Source: Bacteroidaceae bacterium
GTDB lineage: Bacteria; Bacteroidota; Bacteroidia; Bacteroidales; Bacteroidaceae
DNA: 14,163 nt
NCBI GenBank assembly: GCA_023227685.1
Contig: JALNVG010000048.1
Location: 1 to 14,163 of the forward strand
Direction of reading: 5' to 3'
Positions 8,330-14,163 of this stretch are shown here, in pieces; the stretch's first letter is position 1, and each line of letters opens with the position of its first letter. A model generated the notes under the pieces. The model was not told the DNA's origin and ran no database searches. It saw only the letters and a list, made by a program, of their open reading frames with translations. The translations under genes and the position numbers were made by a program.

Positions 8330-8337
8330 TATTTTTG
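8330..8337 (+). promoter_or_regulatory. Possible promoter -7 element for GH3
   Basis: TATTTTTG fits TAnnTTTG and lies 48 bp before the GH3 start. A TTTG at 8300-8303 lies upstream, but the 26-bp gap is longer than the usual 19-21 bp. If used, the promoter would let GH3 and the second GH29 gene be transcribed independently of the preceding block. The element starts only 34 bp after the end of the GH31 remnant. Confidence 0.35.
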
Positions 8338-8385
8338 TCAATCAATGATGCCTTTTGGTTTAATAAACTTATAAATTAATATTAT

Positions 8386-10611
8386 ATGATGAAACTTCAG
8401 CAAATGATTTTAGGCTTGTCGCTTTTCGCTACGTCGGCATTTTCGCAAACGCCGGTTTATCTTGATGTTAACCAGCCGATAGAAAAAAGAGTAGAAGATG
8501 CTTTGAGCCGAATGACTCTCAAGGAAAAGATAGGCATGATTCATGCGCAGTCAAAGTTTAGTTCGGCAGGTGTTGCTCGTCTCGGTATTCCTGAAAATTG
8601 GATGAGTGACGGTCCTCATGGTATACGTCAGGAGGTGCTTTGGGATGAATGGAATGGTGCCGAATGGACCAATGATTCTTGTATCGCTTTTCCGGCATTG
8701 ACTTGTTTGTCTGCAACATGGAATCCGCAGATGGCAGCCCTCTTTGGTAAAAGTATTGGTGAGGAAGCTCGTTATCGGAATAAGAATGTATTGCTTGGCC
8801 CGGGTGTGAATATTTATCGTACTCCGCTCAATGGTCGTAATTTTGAATATTTTGGCGAAGATCCTTATTTGTCTTCTCAAATGGTAGTTCCTTACATAAA
8901 AGGTGTACAGAGTAACGGAGTAGCTTCTTGCGTAAAACATTTTGTGCTTAATAACCAAGAAAAGTGGCGTGGTCATATCAATGTTATCGTAGATGATCGG
9001 GCTTTGCACGAAATTTATCTGGCGCCTTTTAAGGCAGCTGTTCAAAAAGGAGGTTGTTGGGCTATCATGGGGTCTTATAACCAATACAAGAACCAACATT
9101 GTTGTCATAACCAATATACCATCAATCAGATTTTGAAACATGATTGGGGATTTGATGGTGTAGTCATTTCCGATTGGGGCGGTGTACATAATACCGAGCA
9201 AGCTATTCATAATGGATTGGATATGGAATTCGGTAGTTGGACAAACGGTATGACTTGGGGACAAAGCAATGCTTATGATCATTATTTTTTGGCTGATCCT
9301 TATCTCAAATTGATACAAGAAGGAAAGGAAGGAACGAAAGATTTGAATGATAAAGTTCGCCGTGTGCTTCGTCTTGTTTTTCGTACCAATATGGCCAAGG
9401 AGCGTCATTTCGGTTCCTTTGGAACAGAGGCGCATGCGATGGCCGGCCGTACGATTGCCCAAGAGGGTATTGTCTTGTTGCAAAACAATAGCTTGAAGAA
9501 TGTCGGAAAGATTCTTCCGGTTGATTTGAATCAGGAAAAAAAGATTCTTGTAGTTGGTGAAAATGCAGTGAAACGGATGACTATAGGTGGAGGTTCATCT
9601 TCATTAAAAGCAAAATACGAAGTTTCTCCATTGGCCGGAATCAAAGCTCTGGTAGGTGATAAAGCTGAAGTGACGTATGTGCGCGGATACCAGTCGCCAG
9701 CTCTTGCCGAGCAAGACAAGAAAGGAGCCGAAGTGCCAAAAGATGAAAAGATTGATCCTGCCAAATTGCGCGCTGAGGCCGTTGCCGCAGCCAAAGGTGC
9801 AGATGTGGTTCTTTTTATCGGAGGTTTGAATAAGGATCCGTATCAAGATTCCGAAGGTCAAGATCGCACGACATTGGATATGCCTTATGAACAGAACGAG
9901 CTGATCTCGGCTTTGGCAGCAGCCAATCCGAAACTTGCTGTCATTATTTTAAGTGGAAATGCAGTTTCGATGCCTTGGGTAAAGAATGTGCCGGCAATAG
10001 TTGAGGCTTGGTATGGTGGTACGGAAGCGGGAAATGCTATTGCTTCCATACTTTTTGGCGAGGTAAATCCTTCGGGCAAATTACCGTTTACTTTCCCCGT
10101 CAAGTTGCAGGACAATGGTGCCATAGCATTGGGAGCTTATCCCGGTGACAGCATTAATGAAACTTATAAAGAAGGTATCTTTGTAGGTTATCGTTGGGCG
10201 GATAAGGAAAAAATCCAGCCACTTTTTGCATTTGGACATGGATTGAGTTATACAACTTTTGAATACGGGAAACCAATGGCAGACAAAAAATCAATGACCG
10301 CCGATGGAACCATTACTTTTACGGTTAGTGTGAAAAATACCGGTAGCCGAAAAGGAAAAGAGGTTGTACAGCTTTATATCAGTGACTTGAAATCTTCTTT
10401 GCCCCGTCCGGTCAAGGAATTAAAAGCGTTTAATAAAGTAGAACTTGCCCCTGGTGAAGAGAAACAAGTTTCACTGACTATCAATAAGGATGCGCTGAGT
10501 TATTATAATGATGTGAAACACGAGTGGGTGGCCGAACCTGGTAAATTTGTCGCGCTCATAGGTTCTTCTTCGCGTGATATCAGGGGCAAAGTACCATTTG
10601 AATTGAAATAA
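8386..10611 (+). CDS. GH3 beta-glucosidase-type glycosidase
   Basis: A 741-residue secreted GH3 enzyme expected to release terminal beta-linked glucose (or xylose) from oligosaccharides, probably in the periplasm. ATG codons occur at 8386 and 8389; either start gives a signal peptide ending near residue 20 (TSAFS). The N-terminal barrel has the family marks MSDGPHGIR (73-81), GPGVNIYRTPLNGRNFEYFGEDPY (138-161), the KHF motif (184-186) and the nucleophile Asp263 in VISDWGG. The alpha/beta sandwich domain contains Glu490 in DSEGQDR, the likely acid/base residue. A fibronectin-III-like domain fills about 655-735. Length and motifs are complete. It lies 53 bp before the second GH29 gene, likely in the same operon. 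Its base composition is less AT-rich than the preceding block, in keeping with belonging to the older locus together with GH31. An unrelated 310-codon open frame on the opposite strand within the gene is a coding shadow. Confidence 0.94.
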   Translation: MMKLQQMILGLSLFATSAFSQTPVYLDVNQPIEKRVEDALSRMTLKEKIGMIHAQSKFSSAGVARLGIPENWMSDGPHGIRQEVLWDEWNGAEWTNDSCIAFPALTCLSATWNPQMAALFGKSIGEEARYRNKNVLLGPGVNIYRTPLNGRNFEYFGEDPYLSSQMVVPYIKGVQSNGVASCVKHFVLNNQEKWRGHINVIVDDRALHEIYLAPFKAAVQKGGCWAIMGSYNQYKNQHCCHNQYTINQILKHDWGFDGVVISDWGGVHNTEQAIHNGLDMEFGSWTNGMTWGQSNAYDHYFLADPYLKLIQEGKEGTKDLNDKVRRVLRLVFRTNMAKERHFGSFGTEAHAMAGRTIAQEGIVLLQNNSLKNVGKILPVDLNQEKKILVVGENAVKRMTIGGGSSSLKAKYEVSPLAGIKALVGDKAEVTYVRGYQSPALAEQDKKGAEVPKDEKIDPAKLRAEAVAAAKGADVVLFIGGLNKDPYQDSEGQDRTTLDMPYEQNELISALAAANPKLAVIILSGNAVSMPWVKNVPAIVEAWYGGTEAGNAIASILFGEVNPSGKLPFTFPVKLQDNGAIALGAYPGDSINETYKEGIFVGYRWADKEKIQPLFAFGHGLSYTTFEYGKPMADKKSMTADGTITFTVSVKNTGSRKGKEVVQLYISDLKSSLPRPVKELKAFNKVELAPGEEKQVSLTINKDALSYYNDVKHEWVAEPGKFVALIGSSSRDIRGKVPFELK

Positions 10612-10664
10612 TATCAGGTAAAATAACACACAAAAGAATAATAATAATTTAATAGTATTTGAGA

Positions 10665-11963
10665 ATGAAAAAGATTAGTTTATTAATGATCCTTTTGAGC
10701 TTGAACCTGATCTCTTTTGCTCAGAACAAGTATCAGCCTACTGAAGGTAACTTGAAGGCCCGACAGGAATTTCAGGATCAGAAGTTCGGTGTTTTCCTCC
10801 ATTGGGGCATTTATAGTATGCTTGCTACCGGTGAGTGGACCATGAATCTTAAAAATTTGAATTATAAGGAATATGCAAAGTTAGCTTCCGGCTTTTATCC
10901 TTCAAAGTTCGATGCGGCCCAATGGGTTTCGGCCATCAAGGATTCCGGTGCAAAATATATTTGTTTTACTACTCGTCATCATGACGGTTTTTCGATGTTC
11001 GATAGTCGGTATACACCTTATAATATTGTTCAGGCTACACCTTTCAAACGCGACATCTTGAAAGAACTCTCTGATGAATGTGCCCGTCAGGATATCAGTC
11101 TTCATTGTTATTATTCACTTCTCGACTGGGGTCGCGAAGATTATCCTTGGGGTAAGAGTGGGCACGATACAGGTCGTAGTAATTCTAAAGGGGATTGGAA
11201 AAGCTATCATCAATTTATGCAGAATCAGTTGACCGAATTACTTACCGGCTATGGAAAAGTGGGAGCGATCTGGTTTGACGGTTGGTGGGATCATCCGAAA
11301 GATTTCGATTGGCAACTTGGTTCGTTATATACGCTGATTCACCATTTGCAGCCCGATTGCCTGATTGGAAACAATCATCACCGTAAACCTTTTGATGGCG
11401 AAGATTTTCAAATGTTTGAGCGTGATTTGCCCGGAGAAAATACTGCCGGATATTCTTCAGGACAGGAGGTAGGACAACTTCCTTTGGAAACTTGTGAGAC
11501 GATGAATGGTATGTGGGGATATAAAATAGCCGATCAGGACTATAAATCTTCGGATGACTTAATCCGTCTTATTGTAAAAGCTGCCGGGAAGAATGCGAAT
11601 CTTTTATTGAATATCGGTCCTCAACCTAACGGGGAACTTCCAGCCAAAGCCTTGCTACATTTGAAAGAAATCGGCGAGTGGATGAAGAAATATGGAGAAA
11701 CGATTTATGGTACCCGCAATGGCTTGGTTGCACCTCATGCTTGGGGAGTATCCACTCAGCACGGGAATAAATTATATCTTCATATTCTTAATTTGCAAGA
11801 TAAGGTACTTTTCATTCCTGTTCAAAGTAAAAGGATAAAGACGGCTGTTTTATTTACTGATAAGACACCTGTTTCCTTTAATAAGGTAAAAGAAGGTATC
11901 GTACTTCATTTGGGAGATCATCCTAAAGTAGTTGATTATATTATTGAATTGACACTTGTATAA
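10665..11963 (+). CDS. GH29 alpha-L-fucosidase, single-domain type
   Basis: A 432-residue secreted GH29 protein. The ATG at 10665 is preferred because it gives a clean signal peptide (MKKISLLMILLSL to about SFAQ). A TTG six bases upstream would only add two residues. Motifs: FLHWG (His46), the TTRHHDGF sugar-binding block (His105, His106), and IWFDGWW with nucleophile Asp205. LPLETCETMNGMWGY and LLLNIGPQPNGELP near the end of the barrel are typical GH29 features. A short C-terminal beta-sandwich follows, without carbohydrate-binding modules. The architecture and active-site surroundings resemble the broad-specificity subfamily A and differ clearly from the GH29 gene at 1161-3251. I did not assign the acid/base residue. 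It is the last plus-strand gene, facing the minus-strand membrane protein pair. Substrate is uncertain; the enzyme may remove fucose from the same glycan as its GH31 and GH3 neighbours. Confidence 0.92.
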   Translation: MKKISLLMILLSLNLISFAQNKYQPTEGNLKARQEFQDQKFGVFLHWGIYSMLATGEWTMNLKNLNYKEYAKLASGFYPSKFDAAQWVSAIKDSGAKYICFTTRHHDGFSMFDSRYTPYNIVQATPFKRDILKELSDECARQDISLHCYYSLLDWGREDYPWGKSGHDTGRSNSKGDWKSYHQFMQNQLTELLTGYGKVGAIWFDGWWDHPKDFDWQLGSLYTLIHHLQPDCLIGNNHHRKPFDGEDFQMFERDLPGENTAGYSSGQEVGQLPLETCETMNGMWGYKIADQDYKSSDDLIRLIVKAAGKNANLLLNIGPQPNGELPAKALLHLKEIGEWMKKYGETIYGTRNGLVAPHAWGVSTQHGNKLYLHILNLQDKVLFIPVQSKRIKTAVLFTDKTPVSFNKVKEGIVLHLGDHPKVVDYIIELTLV

Positions 11964-12040
11964 AAAAGGAACAAGTTAGGAACGTTCAGATAATGAATTA
12001 ACAGTAAGACTCTGGGCTTCAACTAGTTATCGGAATAATA

Positions 12041-12072
12041 TTGGATATAAGTTCTTTAGAACTTATATCCAA
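12041..12072. terminator. 15-bp perfect inverted repeat between convergent genes, possible bidirectional terminator
   Basis: TTGGATATAAGTTCT at 12041-12055 is the exact reverse complement of 12058-12072, with two bases between (effectively a four-base loop). It lies 78 bp after the GH29 stop on the plus strand and covers the stop and last codons of the minus-strand barrel gene (stop at 12056-12058). No strong T-run follows on either strand, so a terminator role is inferred from position only; it could also protect 3' ends from exonucleases. The remaining intergenic DNA (11964-12040) shows nothing else recognisable. Confidence 0.5.
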
Positions 12073-12832
12073 ATCCGATATTCAAATAAATTGGATACAT
12101 ATTAAATGATACAGTTTTGAAATTCTTCTCGAATATATCATTCAACCCCCATTCTAAATCACCATTTAGCCTGAAATGTTTGTAGGCTAACCAGGATGCA
12201 CCAATTTGAATTCCTGTCTGTATATGACGTAGGTCATCCGAAAAGTTATATGTTCCCTGTTTGCCATTAGTAAACAAAATCTTTTGTCCTGTTGGTGTTC
12301 CTTGACGCAAATAACCATCAGACACATAACCTGAAAAATCGCCATCAAGCATATAAGACATATATATACCGGCACGAAGATTCCAACGATCATTCAATTT
12401 GTAATTTGCCATTATCGGTACAGTCATGAGGATACTGTTATATTTGGTATTAACATATCCTGTCCAATATCCGCTTACTTTACTACCATCATCTACGACT
12501 TCAGTACTGTAACTTTTTACCGTAGCACCAGCGTGCATCCCTTTCGACTCAATACGAATTCCTGCAGAAATGCCCCATTTTTTTGAATCCCCAATCCATC
12601 GAGTTGCATTTCCTTCTATCATTCCATTAAATTTCGGGTTATAGCTCTCTATAGAGCGTATACTTTCAGGTAATGGTATTGGAGAGGCTCCTCCTATATT
12701 TATGCCAAATTTCATTTCGTATTCCCAGCCATTTTTTTCCGCATTTATCAATGTTTGACTGCTTTCATTCTGCCCTATAGCAGAAACAAACGGTACTAAT
12801 ATGCCTAATATCAATAATATTATATTTTTCAT
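12056..12832 (-). CDS. Small outer-membrane beta-barrel protein (PorT-like / OMP_b-brl family)
   Basis: A 258-residue protein reading leftward. The ATG at 12832-12830 is chosen because it overlaps the upstream stop as TGATG and starts a signal peptide (MKNIILLILGILVPFVSA). A GTG three bases earlier is less likely. The mature part is made of alternating strands with glycines and aromatics (WGISAGIRIESKGMHAGA, LTVP-like turns, WNLRAGIYMSYML, HIQTGIQIGASWLAYKHFRL), and the chain ends NIGFGYKF. A terminal aromatic residue is the usual mark of a beta-barrel for BAM-dependent insertion. It probably forms an 8-10-strand barrel. The function is not recognisable. Translational coupling to the PCMD-type lipoprotein suggests the two act together at the cell surface. 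A hairpin-forming repeat covers its stop codon. Confidence 0.8.
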   Translation of the reverse strand: MKNIILLILGILVPFVSAIGQNESSQTLINAEKNGWEYEMKFGINIGGASPIPLPESIRSIESYNPKFNGMIEGNATRWIGDSKKWGISAGIRIESKGMHAGATVKSYSTEVVDDGSKVSGYWTGYVNTKYNSILMTVPIMANYKLNDRWNLRAGIYMSYMLDGDFSGYVSDGYLRQGTPTGQKILFTNGKQGTYNFSDDLRHIQTGIQIGASWLAYKHFRLNGDLEWGLNDIFEKNFKTVSFNMYPIYLNIGFGYKF

Positions 12833-13953
12833 CACTTTTCTTCTGGTTTATAAAACAACTGCATTTCATCTACATACAATGTACTGCCGACAGCACCATT
12901 AAACTTAGCACCGTCTATACTTGATGACATTATTATCGCTATGTTGTATTTTCCAGCTTTCACTTTTGCCTGGTCTATGCTTTTGCTCTCACACATGTTG
13001 AAAGGTATAGCGAAACGAGTCCATGTATCTGTTTCTTTCTTATCTTTGATACGGGCAATAGAAACAATGTTGTCACTTGTAAGAGAATTCGTTCCATCAA
13101 GATACTGCACATCATCTGTCACTTCATAAAATACGGCATAGAGATCGAAGTTGTCTTTCTTTTCAGCTACTTCTTCATTCTTGGCATTTGTATAATTTTC
13201 GCCAGCCTTATATTTATAATATCCTACTAATTCTGTGGGCACATGCTTAAAGGGAACTCCAAAATGAGTAGACTTTGCCATATTATCCATATTGACTTCA
13301 AATGTTCCAAAAAACAAATTGCCTGCAGCTATTGGAGCGTTGAACATGGCTCCCAATTTCCCGGTACTACGTGTAGTTAACTTAGCACATTTTCCTTTAA
13401 ATCCATTATCATCTTGACAAGTAGGGTAATCCTTTGCAGGTGAACTGCTGCTGGTAATCATGAATCCGGCATTTCCACTTCCCCAGTCCATTGAAGAACC
13501 ATCAATTTCTGTATCATAAAATATATGAAAAAATTGTATAGTTTTATTTGTCTCAGTATTAGTATATTCATAATACTTTATTTTTTCAAAATCATATTTG
13601 GTAAGTAGATTTGAAAAGACATACTCTACGGTATATGATTTTTTCCACTTTCCGTCTTGAGATGTTACGATATAAGTTTGTGGAGTAGTGAAATTACGAA
13701 TTGTACCACTTGCGGGTGATATCGTAGCGCCTTCTGTAACTGTGAATTCAGGTTTTTGTCTTGTCAAATCCACAGAATCATTTACATAAAGCGTCACTTT
13801 TTCATTTGTTATTACCGCTTCACGTATTAATATTCCGCTTGTGACCCTACATGATGTAATATCAGCTTCACTGTTTGGCGCTTCATCCCTGATGCAGGAA
13901 CCTAAAGAAAAAACTCCTATAGTTAGGAGTATCATGGTAATTTTTATTTTCAT
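12832..13953 (-). CDS. PCMD-type lipoprotein (putative carbohydrate metabolism domain)
   Basis: A 373-residue protein reading leftward. The lipobox LGSC places the acylated Cys at residue 20, followed by IRDEAPNSEAD. Acidic residues at +3/+4 resemble the Bacteroidota lipoprotein export signal, so surface exposure is likely. Residues of about 30-115 form an Ig-like domain (ending in the ISPASGTIRNFTTPQTYIVT and DGKWKKSYTVEYV stretches) of the sort that precedes PCMD domains. The rest (about 118-370, starting YDFEKIKYYE and ending STLYVDEMQLFY) matches my memory of the PCMD fold, a carbohydrate-binding-like beta-sandwich found in Bacteroidales surface lipoproteins. Its stop TGA shares a base with the ATG of the barrel gene, so the pair is probably co-translated. 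The pair is convergent to the hydrolase operon, so a direct role in the same pathway is not shown. A -7-like element lies 88 bp upstream. Confidence 0.8.
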   Translation of the reverse strand: MKIKITMILLTIGVFSLGSCIRDEAPNSEADITSCRVTSGILIREAVITNEKVTLYVNDSVDLTRQKPEFTVTEGATISPASGTIRNFTTPQTYIVTSQDGKWKKSYTVEYVFSNLLTKYDFEKIKYYEYTNTETNKTIQFFHIFYDTEIDGSSMDWGSGNAGFMITSSSSPAKDYPTCQDDNGFKGKCAKLTTRSTGKLGAMFNAPIAAGNLFFGTFEVNMDNMAKSTHFGVPFKHVPTELVGYYKYKAGENYTNAKNEEVAEKKDNFDLYAVFYEVTDDVQYLDGTNSLTSDNIVSIARIKDKKETDTWTRFAIPFNMCESKSIDQAKVKAGKYNIAIIMSSSIDGAKFNGAVGSTLYVDEMQLFYKPEEK

Positions 13954-14040
13954 TTTTTATTTTTAGTATCTTCTATCTTGTATTCTTTTATAAGATAAAA
14001 ATAATTTATAGATCAGCATAATAAATCTGTTTTCATCATT

Positions 14041-14048
14041 CAAAGTTA
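14041..14048 (-). promoter_or_regulatory. Possible promoter -7 element for the lipoprotein/barrel pair
   Basis: On the minus strand 14048-14041 reads TAACTTTG, fitting TAnnTTTG. Transcription would begin near 14034 and leave an untranslated leader of about 80 bases before the start at 13953. No convincing TTTG -33 element was seen at the usual spacing. The rest of 13954-14163 is very AT-rich with no recognisable gene. Confidence 0.4.
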
Positions 14049-14163
14049 ACCAAACTTAGATTTATTACTTCATTTCTTTTGTATAATTTTTTTTTTTAGC
14101 ATTTATTCAACTTTCGATTAAAAAAACAAATAAAAGGTTAACAAAATAAATATTGCTTTTCGA

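Noticed and set aside
8551..9483. A 310-codon open frame on the minus strand inside GH3
   Set aside because: It overlaps a complete, motif-rich GH3 gene; its translation shows no recognisable domain, signal or plausible composition. It is a coding shadow.
10659..10661. TTG as the start of the second GH29 gene
   Set aside because: The ATG at 10665 gives a standard signal peptide; the TTG only adds two residues.
12833..12835. GTG as the start of the barrel gene
   Set aside because: The adjacent ATG at 12830-12832 overlaps the upstream stop as TGATG, a usual coupling arrangement, and gives the normal signal peptide.
1..14163. CRISPR arrays, tRNA or rRNA genes, insertion sequences, riboswitches
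   Set aside because: No regularly spaced repeats, no recognisable tRNA or rRNA gene, no transposase-like frame and no recognisable riboswitch were seen on either strand.

Overview
The window looks like a carbohydrate-utilisation locus of a gut-type Bacteroidota species (Bacteroides/Phocaeicola or a close relative). The reasons are the AT-rich intergenic DNA, the TAnnTTTG-type -7 promoter elements, the lack of GGAGG-type ribosome binding sites, the run of secreted glycoside hydrolases (GH), and a lipoprotein of the putative carbohydrate metabolism domain (PCMD) type. No SusC/SusD pair or regulator lies in the window, so only the enzyme part of a polysaccharide utilisation locus is visible.

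Layout, left to right. Bases 2-994 hold the 3' part of a GH31 alpha-xylosidase-like gene. Bases 1161-8115 hold a same-strand run: a two-CBM GH29 alpha-L-fucosidase, a GH2 beta-galactosidase-type enzyme, a GH43-CBM6 arabinosidase/xylosidase-type enzyme, and a damaged right-handed beta-helix glycosidase gene with a PDZ-like tail. Then come a GH3 beta-glucosidase-type gene (8386-10611) and a second, differently built GH29 fucosidase (10665-11963). The minus strand from 13953 down to 12056 carries a PCMD-type lipoprotein and a small outer-membrane beta-barrel protein, coupled by a TGATG stop/start overlap. A 15-bp perfect inverted repeat sits where the two convergent units meet.

The most informative observation is a nearly perfect second copy of the GH31 3' end (8157-8296) just upstream of GH3. 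It carries a 104-bp internal deletion relative to the original (779-1022). It matches through the GH31 stop codon and 28 bp beyond, then both copies diverge. The simplest reading is that the ancestral order was GH31-GH3-GH29 and that a block of about 7.1 kb (1023-8156) was inserted between GH31 and GH3, duplicating the GH31 end. The inserted genes look more AT-rich than the flanking enzyme genes, and the block's last gene is a truncated, internally deleted remnant. Both fit horizontal acquisition followed by decay.

Function (inference): alpha-xylosidase, beta-galactosidase, beta-glucosidase, alpha-fucosidase and GH43 activities together would suit side-chain and backbone removal on a fucosylated, galactosylated plant hemicellulose such as xyloglucan. 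Substrate specificity cannot be fixed from sequence alone. No entirely new type of system was recognised; the enzyme families are known, and the novelty lies in the cassette-like architecture.
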